From positions 1-64,000 of the forward strand of contig NZ_JAPWDU010000005.1 in the NCBI RefSeq assembly GCF_027257155.1: a stretch of 64,000 bases of DNA, in the 5' to 3' direction. The stretch's first letter is position 1. Each line of letters opens with the position of its first letter. The stretch is from Cerasicoccus sp. TK19100 (lineage in GTDB: Bacteria > Verrucomicrobiota > Verrucomicrobiia > Opitutales > Cerasicoccaceae). Position numbers and translations under genes: made by a program. Shown here in pieces: positions 14,586 to 23,445 of the stretch. The notes beneath the pieces are model-generated. The model had not been told where the DNA came from, made no database searches, and worked only from the letters and a program-made list of their open reading frames with translations.

Positions 14586-16150
14586 TCGGATTTGCTTCTT
14601 TAGAAAACACACTCAGCTGGGGCATGGCCATGCGCAGCAACTCTTCGCAGGGCGGTGCCTTGGCGGCCAAGCGCACCATGCGCGCGCTGACCCACGGCGT
14701 GGACTGCATTAAGTCCACCGGCGATAGCGATGTGCCCGTGACTTGCCTTATCACCGACAGTCGTCGCGTGGCTCCGGGCGCTTTGTTCTTCGCCATCGAA
14801 GGCGCGAACACCAGTGGTTCTTTCTACGTGGAAGAAGCCATCGACCGGGGTGCCGTCGGCATTGTCGGCGAGCGCGAACCTGGCCCCCGCATGAGCGTGC
14901 CTTACTATCAGGTGAAGGACGCCCGTGTGGCGCTGGCCGAGATTGCCGGCCGTTTCTTTGATCACCCGGACCGCGCGATGGACCTGGTGGGCATCACAGG
15001 CACCAACGGCAAGACCACGGTATCGATGTTGACGCAGCACCTGCTCGCGGAAAAACCGAGCAGCGTTGGCTTGCTGGGCACGGTTCGCTACGACCTCGGT
15101 CGCCGCACGTTGCCCAGCTATAAGACGACGCCCGAAAGCGTGGACATTTACTCGATGCTCGACCAAATGCGCATCGAAGGTTGCGAGTCCGCCGTGCTCG
15201 AAGTCAGCTCCCACGCGATCGATCAGCACCGTGTGCGCGGCATGCGTTTCCCGGTCGCCGCGTTCCTGAATCTGACTCAGGACCACATCGACTACCACAT
15301 GTCGATGGACGAATATTTCCAAGTCAAACGCCGCCTCTTTACCGGCGAAACCGGCAACCAGCCGGAAGTCTGCGTCATCAACATCGACGACCCTTATGGT
15401 CTCCGGCTCGCGAAAGAGCTGGAGGCCAAGGGACGCGTCATCACCTTTGGCACGCACGAGGCGGCGGAGATTCGCGCTGAGCAGATTCAGCTCTCGCCCA
15501 ACGGCAGTGTTTTCAAGCTGACCTGGCAGGGTGGCGAGGCAGAGGTCGCGACCGAACTGGCCGGTAAATACAATGTGAGCAACCTCTTGGCCGCATTGGC
15601 GATTTGCGCTGGCATGGGCAAAGACTTGCAGCAGGTGCTGCCGCGCGTGGCGAGTTTCCCTGGCGTGCCGGGTCGCATGGAGCGCATCGATGTGGGCCAG
15701 ACTTATCCGGTGCTGGTGGACTACGCGCACACCGACGACGCCCTGCGCAACGCGCTGAGCATGCTGCGCGAAATCACCCCTGGACGCGTGCTGGTGGTGT
15801 TCGGCTGCGGTGGTAATCGCGACCGCGACAAGCGCCCGAAGATGACCGCTGCCGTGCAAGAGCTGGCCGACCACGCTTGGGCTACTGCGGACAATCCGCG
15901 CCGTGAGAAAATTTCCTCGATCTTCGACGATATGCACCAAGGCGTGACGAAGCCCGATGCCATTGAATTCATCGACGACCGCCGCCGCGCGATCAGCCTC
16001 GCGCTCGATGCCGCGGCCGCTGGCGACTGCGTGCTCATTGCCGGCAAAGGCCACGAAACTTATCAAGAATTTGCTGACACCGTTGCCCCGTTTGACGACC
16101 GACAAGTCGCGCGGGAATTACTCAACCTCAAAAAACTGCGACCTCACTGA
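14582..16150 (+). CDS. murE: UDP-MurNAc-tripeptide ligase, meso-DAP type
   Basis: 522 residues with the Mur ligase layout: N-terminal UDP-binding domain (TDSRRVAPGALFFAI), ATP P-loop G140-T-N-G-K144-T, carbamylated-Lys/metal region and C-terminal ligand domain. D437-N-P-R440 is the signature that binds meso-diaminopimelate, so the stem peptide is predicted to be DAP-type. The first about 35 residues extend beyond typical MurE, so a later start (for example ATG at 14624 or 14678) is possible. However, the ATGA overlap and a GGAGGG motif upstream support 14582. Confidence 0.93.
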   Translation: MIGFASLENTLSWGMAMRSNSSQGGALAAKRTMRALTHGVDCIKSTGDSDVPVTCLITDSRRVAPGALFFAIEGANTSGSFYVEEAIDRGAVGIVGEREPGPRMSVPYYQVKDARVALAEIAGRFFDHPDRAMDLVGITGTNGKTTVSMLTQHLLAEKPSSVGLLGTVRYDLGRRTLPSYKTTPESVDIYSMLDQMRIEGCESAVLEVSSHAIDQHRVRGMRFPVAAFLNLTQDHIDYHMSMDEYFQVKRRLFTGETGNQPEVCVINIDDPYGLRLAKELEAKGRVITFGTHEAAEIRAEQIQLSPNGSVFKLTWQGGEAEVATELAGKYNVSNLLAALAICAGMGKDLQQVLPRVASFPGVPGRMERIDVGQTYPVLVDYAHTDDALRNALSMLREITPGRVLVVFGCGGNRDRDKRPKMTAAVQELADHAWATADNPRREKISSIFDDMHQGVTKPDAIEFIDDRRRAISLALDAAAAGDCVLIAGKGHETYQEFADTVAPFDDRQVARELLNLKKLRPH

Positions 16151-17556
16151 TGCCACGCTTTAGCCCACAGCTGCTTGCCGATTGGACCGCCGGAAAGTGG
16201 TTGGGCACCACGCCAGACAAGCAGATCACTGGCTTCTGCCAGGACACCCGGAAGCTGAAACCGGGTGATTGCTTTGTCGCGCTCGAAACGGAGCAGCGGG
16301 ACGGTCATGCCTTCCTCGCTTCGGCGCGCGATGCCGGGGCAACCGCCGCGCTCGTGAGCAAACCGCGTGACGATATTAACCTGCCGCAGTTGTATGTGGG
16401 CGACTCGCTGGGCGCGTTTCAGACGATCGCTTGCCAGCACCGTCATGCATTTCCAGGGCAGGTTGTAGGCGTGACGGGGAGCTGTGGCAAAACGTCGACC
16501 AAGGATCTCATTGCACGTCTGCTTGGCGATGAGTGCCTGAAGACAGAAAAGAATTTAAACAACACCATCGGCGTGCCGTTGACCTTGACCCAGCTCGATG
16601 CGGAGAAGCATCGCTACGCGGTAGTCGAGGCGGGCATTAATCAGCCTGGTGAGATGTCGACCCTGGCCGCGATGATTTCGCCGGACGTGTCGGTGGTCAC
16701 CATGATTGGGCCGGCTCACTTGGAAAAGCTGGGCAGCCAGGAAAATATCGCCCGCGAGAAGGCTGAGCTGGTCCGCCTGTCTGCGCCCGGTTCTTCGCTG
16801 CTTTGCTCGGCAGGGTGTTTGCAGTATCCGGCGTTTCATCAGTTTGGCGGAGAAATTTTCAGCGTGTGCCAGGCTTGCGGAGAAGATTCCACACTCGACT
16901 ACACGGAATACCACAGCTGTTTCCGCTTCTTCCGCGAAGGGCAGGGGACACGGGTTCAGGTGAAGAGCGCTTTGTTCGCAGGGCAGTTCACCATCGACTC
17001 GCACCTGACTAAGGGCATGGTGTCCAACGCCGTGCTCGCCGTGCTGACCGCCATACTTTGCGGTGCAAAGTGGGAGACGGTGAAGCAGCGCTTACAAGGC
17101 TGGAAGCCCGGTGCCGACCGTGGCTCGATTTACCTGCGCGGCGATGACCTGTTTTACGTGGATTGCTACAACGCCAACCCCGCTTCGATGACCGATGCAC
17201 TGGAGACATTTGCCACGCTGGCACCTCCAGATGCGCCCCGGCTGTATGTGCTCGGCGGGATGAAGGAGCTCGGCGAGCATGCAGAAGCTTTGCATCGCAA
17301 AGTGGGTGCGGATGTTCCGCTGCGCGCACAGGATCGCGCGGTGTTAATCGGCGCGGAGGCCGAGGCCTACGCCGAAGGTTTGCGTGAGGCCGGTGCCTCG
17401 GCCAGCCAAGTCACGGTGTTTGATAGCTCCGATGTCGCTCAGGATGCGATGGGTGATTTCCACGGATCGATTTTTGTAAAAGGCAGCCGCGCCTATGCGC
17501 TGGAATCGTTGCTGCCGGAGGGTTTGATGACGCGTAAGGAGACGGCTGCATGTTAA
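16150..17556 (+). CDS. murF: UDP-MurNAc-tripeptide:D-Ala-D-Ala ligase
   Basis: 468 residues (E. coli 452). P-loop G110-S-C-G-K114-T, followed by NNTIGVPLTLTQL and a late YNANPASM, a MurF hallmark in the C-terminal domain (DCYNANPASMTDAL). The N-terminal DTRKLKPGDCFVAL binds the UDP moiety. It adds D-Ala-D-Ala in the cytoplasm to complete the pentapeptide precursor. Its ATG shares one base with the murE stop (TGATG), indicating translational coupling. Confidence 0.95.
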   Translation: MPRFSPQLLADWTAGKWLGTTPDKQITGFCQDTRKLKPGDCFVALETEQRDGHAFLASARDAGATAALVSKPRDDINLPQLYVGDSLGAFQTIACQHRHAFPGQVVGVTGSCGKTSTKDLIARLLGDECLKTEKNLNNTIGVPLTLTQLDAEKHRYAVVEAGINQPGEMSTLAAMISPDVSVVTMIGPAHLEKLGSQENIAREKAELVRLSAPGSSLLCSAGCLQYPAFHQFGGEIFSVCQACGEDSTLDYTEYHSCFRFFREGQGTRVQVKSALFAGQFTIDSHLTKGMVSNAVLAVLTAILCGAKWETVKQRLQGWKPGADRGSIYLRGDDLFYVDCYNANPASMTDALETFATLAPPDAPRLYVLGGMKELGEHAEALHRKVGADVPLRAQDRAVLIGAEAEAYAEGLREAGASASQVTVFDSSDVAQDAMGDFHGSIFVKGSRAYALESLLPEGLMTRKETAAC

Positions 17557-18650
17557 CGTATTTGGCAGGATTGGAGGAAGTTTGGGGACCGTTCCGATTG
17601 TTCGGTTCGATCACTTTTCGCATGATGATGGCGGCGGCCACGGCATTGGCCGTGGGCTTTATTATCGCGCCCCGGATCTTTGATCGCCTGCGCCGCCTAA
17701 AGGCCGAGCAAATTTTGCGCAACTCCAGCGAAGTCGGCAAATTGGCCGATCTACACGCCAGCAAAAAGAGCACGCCAACGATGGGCGGGCTCATGATTTT
17801 TGCCGCCGTAACCGGGAGTTCCATTCTTTGGGCCAAGCCGAATGTTTACGTGATCACGGCGCTGGTCGTCTACGCGGGGTTGACCGCGATTGGCTTCTTT
17901 GACGACTACCTGAAAGTAACGAAGAAAAGCAGCGCCGGTTTATCGAGCCGTTGGAAGCTGGCGGGGCAGGCTTTGTTGACCTTTCTCGCGCTTGGCCTAC
18001 TGCTCGGAAACTCCGAGACGCGCGGCGTGATGAGCGAGCTTTGGCTGCCGTTTTATAAATACGCGGTGCTGGCACCCATGCCGATTTGGTTCGCCTTTGT
18101 CTTTTTCTTTTTCGTGCTGGCGGGTTCGAGCAATGCGATCAACCTGACTGACGGCATCGACGGCTTGGCCATCGGTTGCACGGTGACGGTGGCTCTGGTT
18201 TACGCGATCTTTGCCTACGCTTCGGGTAACACGATTATCGCCGATTACTTCCTGATCAGCTACATCCCGGGGACGGGGGAACTGGCCGTGGTTTGCACTG
18301 CGCTGGTGGGTGGTAGCCTGGCGTTTCTCTGGCACAACAGTCACCCGGCTACGGTCTTCATGGGAGACACCGGTTCGCTGGCGCTCGGCGGCCTGATCGG
18401 AGCCATTGCCTTCATGGTCCATCAACCGGTTACGCTGGTTATCGTGGGCGGTATTTTTGTGATGGAAGCCGTGTCGGTTATCTTGCAAGTCGGTTCGTTT
18501 AAGCTGACGGGCAAGCGCATCTTTCGTATGGCACCGATCCACCACCACTTCGAGCTCGCCGGTTGGCATGAGTCGAAGGTCGTTATTCGCTTTTGGATTT
18601 TGTCGTTCATCTTCGCCTTCATCGGACTCGCCTCACTCAAACTTCGCTAA
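17550..18650 (+). CDS. mraY: Phospho-MurNAc-pentapeptide translocase
   Basis: 366 residues with ten predicted membrane helices. MraY signatures: KKSTPTMGGLMIF, FFDDYLKVTKK (aspartate pair), NLTDGIDGLAIG and MAPIHHHFELAGW. It makes lipid I by moving phospho-MurNAc-pentapeptide to undecaprenyl phosphate. A good ribosome-binding site (AAGGAG) precedes the ATG inside the end of murF, with which it overlaps by 7 bases. Confidence 0.97.
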   Translation: MLTYLAGLEEVWGPFRLFGSITFRMMMAAATALAVGFIIAPRIFDRLRRLKAEQILRNSSEVGKLADLHASKKSTPTMGGLMIFAAVTGSSILWAKPNVYVITALVVYAGLTAIGFFDDYLKVTKKSSAGLSSRWKLAGQALLTFLALGLLLGNSETRGVMSELWLPFYKYAVLAPMPIWFAFVFFFFVLAGSSNAINLTDGIDGLAIGCTVTVALVYAIFAYASGNTIIADYFLISYIPGTGELAVVCTALVGGSLAFLWHNSHPATVFMGDTGSLALGGLIGAIAFMVHQPVTLVIVGGIFVMEAVSVILQVGSFKLTGKRIFRMAPIHHHFELAGWHESKVVIRFWILSFIFAFIGLASLKLR

Positions 18651-18653
18651 TTC

Positions 18654-19961
18654 ATGACTCGCATCGCCAAGCAGATTCCCGACTTGCAAGCATCGCCCGC
18701 CGCGGTGCTGGGGGCTGGCGTGAGCGGACTTGGCGCGATGGCGCTGCTGCGCAGCCAGGGTGCGTGGGTAAATCTTTTTGACGAGCGCGGAACCTCCGGG
18801 GCAAAAACCGACTTCACCGAGCGCGACGCCAAGCAGCATCGCGTCGTGGTGCACAGCCCGGGCTTTGCGCCGAGTCACCCTTGGCTAGTACGCGCACGCT
18901 CAGCCGGAGCCAAGGTTTATGGCGAGCTGGATTTTGCCTCCATGTTTTGGCCGGGCGGCCTCGTTGCCGTGACGGGCGTAAACGGCAAGACCACGCTGAC
19001 CGAGTTTCTCGTGCACGCACTTAAAAACAGTGGGACGGACGCGCTGGCTGCGGGCAATATCGGCTACCCACTTTCCCGCTTTTTCGAAACCGCAGGTGCC
19101 GAGAACACGGTCGCGGTTTGCGAGGTCAGTTCATTCCAGGCCGAGGTCATGCATGCGTTTCGTCCGCAGGCGGTGCTCTGGACGAATTTCGCTGAAGACC
19201 ATCTGGAGCGGCACGGCTCCATGAAGAATTACTTTGCGGCGAAGTGGCGCCTGGTTGAGCGCTTGGCCCGCCCGCATTTAATCATTGGGCCCAGTGTGGC
19301 GCAGTGGGCAGCGGAGCTGGGATTCGCGCTGCCGACCTACACGAAGATCGTGAATGTCGACGCTGTGTCATCACCGGCGGACAGTCCCTTTGCGCGTGCG
19401 CCGCAACGTGAAAACTACGCGATCGCGCGAGCCTACTGGGAAGCTGAGGGCAACGACATGGCCGAGCTCGAAGCCGCGGCGCGCACCTTTAAATTACCCG
19501 CTCACCGTCTGGAGCTCATCGCCGAATGCGAGGGCGTGAAGTTCTACGACGATTCCAAAGCAACGAATTTCCATGCCGCTGAAGCTGGTTTGATTGCGAC
19601 AGATGAACCGGTTATCTGGATCGGCGGCGGGCGTCGTAAAGGCGGGGACATCGCGGGGTTTGCCCAGCGCATTGCCCGAAAAGTTCACTTTGCCTGCCTG
19701 ATCGGGGAGTCCGCTGCCGAGCTGGCTGAGGCATTAACCGCTGCAGGCACCCCAAATGCGGTGTTGCCGAATCTACCCGACGCCGTCCGCGAAGCCTGGA
19801 AACGCCACGAAAATGGGGGTTCTATCCTACTTAGCCCTGGCTTTTCCAGTCATGATCAATTTTCCAGCTATGCGGAGCGCGGGGAATGCTTTAAACAAGC
19901 GGTTTTGAGTTTGAAGGGCGTCACTGCCGCAACTACCGTCACCGAATGCGTCAAATCGTAA
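18654..19961 (+). CDS. murD: UDP-MurNAc-L-Ala:D-Glu ligase
   Basis: 435 residues (E. coli 438). The N-terminal Rossmann-like segment AAVLGAGVSGLGAMALL reads the UDP substrate. The P-loop is T107-G-V-N-G-K112-T. NFAEDHLERHGSMKNY and YDDSKATNFHA follow in the usual order. It adds D-glutamate to UDP-MurNAc-L-Ala. It lies 3 bases after mraY. The C-terminal LSPGFSSHDQFSSYAERGECF matches MurD enzymes. Confidence 0.95.
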   Translation: MTRIAKQIPDLQASPAAVLGAGVSGLGAMALLRSQGAWVNLFDERGTSGAKTDFTERDAKQHRVVVHSPGFAPSHPWLVRARSAGAKVYGELDFASMFWPGGLVAVTGVNGKTTLTEFLVHALKNSGTDALAAGNIGYPLSRFFETAGAENTVAVCEVSSFQAEVMHAFRPQAVLWTNFAEDHLERHGSMKNYFAAKWRLVERLARPHLIIGPSVAQWAAELGFALPTYTKIVNVDAVSSPADSPFARAPQRENYAIARAYWEAEGNDMAELEAAARTFKLPAHRLELIAECEGVKFYDDSKATNFHAAEAGLIATDEPVIWIGGGRRKGGDIAGFAQRIARKVHFACLIGESAAELAEALTAAGTPNAVLPNLPDAVREAWKRHENGGSILLSPGFSSHDQFSSYAERGECFKQAVLSLKGVTAATTVTECVKS

Positions 19962-19972
19962 AAACCATCACC

Positions 19973-21193
19973 ATGAAACTTGCCCACATTTTCACCATCG
20001 TTCTCGGACTGCACGCGGTTGTTATCCTCGCGCTGTTCGTCGGGCCAGGATGCGCCTCGGACAAGGGGGAAACCAACGCTGCCGCAGCTCAGCCGACTGG
20101 CGAGCCCAGCCATGCGCAGGAGCAACCTTACCGCCCGGCCAATGCACCCGTGCGCCCCAACCCAACCGCTGCCCAGAGTGGCAGCCAGACCCGCTACCCG
20201 CCCACGCGGCCAGACTGGAACATCAGTGACTCTTCATCGCCAGAGGTTGTCGTGCCCGCCAGCCAGACCTACGTGGCGCGGGACACCTATGTTGCCGAGT
20301 CTTCGGAGCCGCTCGTTTACGAGGACAGCAGCGTGCAAGAGTTTAACAAGGTGCGCTCCTCCGGGACGCCCAGTACTCCGGATGCACCGGTCACGACTGT
20401 TGCCACTCCGCAACCCTCGTCTGGCGGAAAGACCTACATTGTGAAGAAGGGCGACGTGCTTTCGAAGATCGCCCGCAATAACGGCGTAACGCTGGGAGAG
20501 GTCATGGCCGTGAACGGCTTCGACAAGAGCTCGGCCAACAGCTTGAAGATCGGCCAGGTCATCATTATTCCGGCTGCGTCGGATGACGAACCCTCCGCTC
20601 CGGTCAATGCGCCCACACCCACCTACGCACCGGTGCAGATCAGCGAAGAAGGCCAGGTTTACACCGTGCAATCGGGCGACAACCTCTCCAGCATCGCCAA
20701 GCGCTACAACTCGAATGTGCGCACCATCCTCAGCGCGAACGGCCTGAGCAGTGACCGCATTTTCGTCGGCCAGGAGTTGCTGATCCCGAAGGTTGAGGCC
20801 GCGCCGCAGCCAGAGGTAGGCGTGCCCAATGCCGCCGGTGAAGTGCCTTACGTCGTTGCCTCGGGTGACACTTTGGGGGCAATCGCCAACCGCTATGGCG
20901 TGTCGGTAAAAACCATCATGCAGTCCAACGGAATTTCTGATCCGCGCCGTCTGCGTGTTGGCCAAACGCTGATGATCCCGACCGGTCTTGAGCCCGTTGC
21001 TCCGGCTCCGAAGCCAGCCCCGAAGCCCGCTGCGGTAGTTACGCCGAAGCCAGCGCCACTGGCACCCGCTGCTCCCGTTGTCCCAGCACCGGTCGTGCCT
21101 GCACAGCCACAACCCGTCTTTGTTGAAGAAGAAACGAACGAGCTCGACGAGATCGATATCGAGAACGCGCCGGTAGTTAACGTCCAGGAATAA
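19973..21193 (+). CDS. Triple-LysM lipoprotein inside the dcw cluster
   Basis: 406 residues. A membrane-targeting leader (MKLAHIFTIVLGLHAVVIL, then FVGPGCAS, a possible non-canonical lipobox) is followed by a Pro/Ser-rich linker. Three LysM domains follow at about 154-200 (YIVKKGDVLSKIARNNGV), 229-275 (YTVQSGDNLSSIAKRYNS) and 292-338 (YVVASGDTLGAIANRYGV). A Pro/Ala tail ends in acidic residues. LysM domains bind glycan chains, so the protein probably tethers to septal peptidoglycan. No amidase or M23 domain is attached. An alternative ATG at 19946 would overlap murD. Confidence 0.85.
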   Translation: MKLAHIFTIVLGLHAVVILALFVGPGCASDKGETNAAAAQPTGEPSHAQEQPYRPANAPVRPNPTAAQSGSQTRYPPTRPDWNISDSSSPEVVVPASQTYVARDTYVAESSEPLVYEDSSVQEFNKVRSSGTPSTPDAPVTTVATPQPSSGGKTYIVKKGDVLSKIARNNGVTLGEVMAVNGFDKSSANSLKIGQVIIIPAASDDEPSAPVNAPTPTYAPVQISEEGQVYTVQSGDNLSSIAKRYNSNVRTILSANGLSSDRIFVGQELLIPKVEAAPQPEVGVPNAAGEVPYVVASGDTLGAIANRYGVSVKTIMQSNGISDPRRLRVGQTLMIPTGLEPVAPAPKPAPKPAAVVTPKPAPLAPAAPVVPAPVVPAQPQPVFVEEETNELDEIDIENAPVVNVQE

Positions 21194-21196
21194 TTG

Positions 21197-22351
21197 ATGA
21201 AAGCCATTAGCCAGCACACTTTCCGCTACCTGCTCCGTCCTGGAGCAGGGTGGGCGTTGCTGGCTTGTGTCTTCGTGTTGACTTCGCTCGGCCTGATCAT
21301 GTTGACCAGCGCCGGGCAGTCCTACAACCAGTCGATTGACGCCGACCCGTTTTACCTGTTTCGCAAGCAGGGGATGTGGCTGGGTATTGCATTGTTCGCG
21401 GGTATCTTCACCTCGCTGATCAACCTGGAGTGGCTGGGCAAGATGAGCCACTACATCCTGGGTGTCGTGTTGATCCTACTCGGTGTCGTGCTGGTGCCGC
21501 AGATCGGGGTAGAGGTCAATGGTGCGCGCCGCTGGCTGGACCTCGGGCTGATGCGCTTGCAGGTGTCTGACTTGGCGAAGATCGCCCTCATCATTTGGCT
21601 GGCGCAGTATTACGGTTCGCGCCAGCGCAAGGTGACGCATTGGTTTCATGGCTTCATTGCGCCGGGCATGGTGGTTGGCTTGATTTGCGGCATGATCTTT
21701 TTGGAGCCCGACTTCGGGACGGCTGCGCTTTGCGGCGCAGTTGGCTTCTGGGTGATGTTCCTTGCCGGCGTGCGTCTGTGGTTCCTGCTCCCCTCGGCAT
21801 TGATGGGGGTGGCTGGTTTCAGCGTGGCCGTTTACATGGACCCCGTCCGTATGCGTCGGATCACGTCCTTCCTCGATGTGGAGGCGAACAAAGCCGACAG
21901 CGGTTATCAGCTTTGGCAGGGCATCCTGGCTTTTGGCGCTGGCGGTGTGCCCGGCGTTGGCTTGGGGCAAGGGCGCCAACAGTTGTTCTTTTTGCCCGAA
22001 GCGCACACGGACTTCATCTTCCCGGTCATTGGTGAGGAACTCGGGCTGACCGCCACGGCCGCCGTGGTGCTTCTCTTCGCCACGATCTTTGGTGTCGGGG
22101 TAATTGCGCTGCGCCGTGCGCCGAACTTGTTTCATTTCCTGCTCGCCACCGGTGCCTTGCTTTTCCTGACGCTGCAAGCGCTGATCAACATGGGCGTGGT
22201 CACCGGCCTGCTACCGACCAAGGGCATGTCGCTGCCGTTCATCAGCTACGGCGGCACGAACCTGGTGACGATGTTTGTCCTGATCGGATTGATCTTTAAC
22301 TGCTTTGCGAATTGGTCCGCTAAACCCCTGTTGAAGCCGCGCGAACTATGA
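21197..22351 (+). CDS. ftsW: Septal peptidoglycan glycosyltransferase FtsW (SEDS)
   Basis: 384 residues with about ten membrane helices. SEDS signatures are present: VNGARRWLDLGLMRLQVSDLAKIALI, EPDFGTAALC, SGYQLWQGILAFGAGGVPGVGLGQGRQQLFFLPEAHTDFIFPVIGEELG (conserved loop at about 236-284) and LPFISYGGTNLV. It polymerises lipid II glycan together with FtsI. An ATG start is preferred over the adjacent TTG. It overlaps murG by four bases. Confidence 0.95.
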   Translation: MKAISQHTFRYLLRPGAGWALLACVFVLTSLGLIMLTSAGQSYNQSIDADPFYLFRKQGMWLGIALFAGIFTSLINLEWLGKMSHYILGVVLILLGVVLVPQIGVEVNGARRWLDLGLMRLQVSDLAKIALIIWLAQYYGSRQRKVTHWFHGFIAPGMVVGLICGMIFLEPDFGTAALCGAVGFWVMFLAGVRLWFLLPSALMGVAGFSVAVYMDPVRMRRITSFLDVEANKADSGYQLWQGILAFGAGGVPGVGLGQGRQQLFFLPEAHTDFIFPVIGEELGLTATAAVVLLFATIFGVGVIALRRAPNLFHFLLATGALLFLTLQALINMGVVTGLLPTKGMSLPFISYGGTNLVTMFVLIGLIFNCFANWSAKPLLKPREL

Positions 22352-23445
22352 GTAATTTTGTCATTTCCTGCGGAGGAACGGGCGGCCACTTGGCGCCGGG
22401 CATCGCCATTGCCGAAGCCTTGATGGAGAAGGGGCACCACTGCCGACTGATCATCAGCAACAAGGATGTCGATTCCCGCCTGGTTAAAAATTATCCGCAA
22501 CTGCAATACGCGCGCTCGCCGGGTGTGGGCTTCGCGTGGAGCCCGGCCAAGTTTGTAAAATTCAACATCGAGCAAGTGCGCGGCCTGTTGTTTACGATCA
22601 ACTTGATGCGCGAGTTTAAGGCCGACGCCGTGATTGGCTTTGGCGGCTTTCTGACGGTGGGCGCGGTGTTCGCGGCGTTCTTTACCGGTGTGCCCGTGAT
22701 GCTGCATGAGGCCAACCGTCGTGCCGGTCGCGCGATTCGCATGCTGGCCGGTTTTGCGCGCCGGATATATCTACCGCCGGGCGTGACGATCAAGGGCCTG
22801 CCGCGCAAGATGATCCACCACTGCGGCTACCCGATTCGTAAGGAAATCCACCGCATGCCGCAGGACGAAGCTCGTGCGAAGCTGGGTCTCGATGTCACGG
22901 GTAAGCTACTGCTGGTCATGGGAGGCAGCCAGGGAGCGACGGCACTGAATAAGTGGGTCTCGCGTAATTTTGAGGCACTGGCCAAGGAGAGTATCAGCGT
23001 GTATTGCGTCAGCGGTTTGAACAAAATGTCGGTCGATGTGATCGAGCGAAAGTCTGCTGACGGACAAACCGTGCGCGCGGTTTTCACCCCGTTTGTGGAT
23101 GACATGGCGGCTGCTTTGAGCGCGGCTGACCTCGTGGTCGCACGTGCTGGCGCAGGCAGTATCGCTGAGTTTGCGCGCTGCCGTTTGCCATCCATCCTGG
23201 TGCCGTTTCCGCACTCGGCGGATGATCACCAACTGGCCAACGCACAGTTCCTGGAGCAACAGGGCGGTGCGGTGGTCATCGAGGAAAAAGAAATGGACCG
23301 TCTCTTGGGCGAGGTGACCGATACGATTTTTAACGACTGGTTGATTAAGCGCTTTCGCGAAAATTTGGAGCGCCTCGACCGGGCCAATCCCGTGGATAAC
23401 ATTGTCAAAGACATGGCGAGCATCGCCTTGACGACGCATGATTAA
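22348..23445 (+). CDS. murG: UDP-GlcNAc:lipid I N-acetylglucosaminyltransferase
   Basis: 365 residues of GT-B fold (GT28). The glycine-rich loop GGTGGHLAPGIAIAEAL opens the acceptor domain. The donor domain has the LVMGGSQGATALNK loop and ARAGAGSIAEFARCRLPSILVPFPHSADDHQLANA. It converts lipid I to lipid II on the inner face of the membrane. Its start overlaps ftsW (ATGA) and its end overlaps the murC-murB gene by 8 bases. Confidence 0.95.
   Translation: MSNFVISCGGTGGHLAPGIAIAEALMEKGHHCRLIISNKDVDSRLVKNYPQLQYARSPGVGFAWSPAKFVKFNIEQVRGLLFTINLMREFKADAVIGFGGFLTVGAVFAAFFTGVPVMLHEANRRAGRAIRMLAGFARRIYLPPGVTIKGLPRKMIHHCGYPIRKEIHRMPQDEARAKLGLDVTGKLLLVMGGSQGATALNKWVSRNFEALAKESISVYCVSGLNKMSVDVIERKSADGQTVRAVFTPFVDDMAAALSAADLVVARAGAGSIAEFARCRLPSILVPFPHSADDHQLANAQFLEQQGGAVVIEEKEMDRLLGEVTDTIFNDWLIKRFRENLERLDRANPVDNIVKDMASIALTTHD

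Noticed and set aside
14600-16105. A long minus-strand open frame opposite murE (about 500 codons)
   Set aside because: Shadow of a GC-rich gene in another frame. No recognisable motif, and murE on the plus strand has all family signatures.
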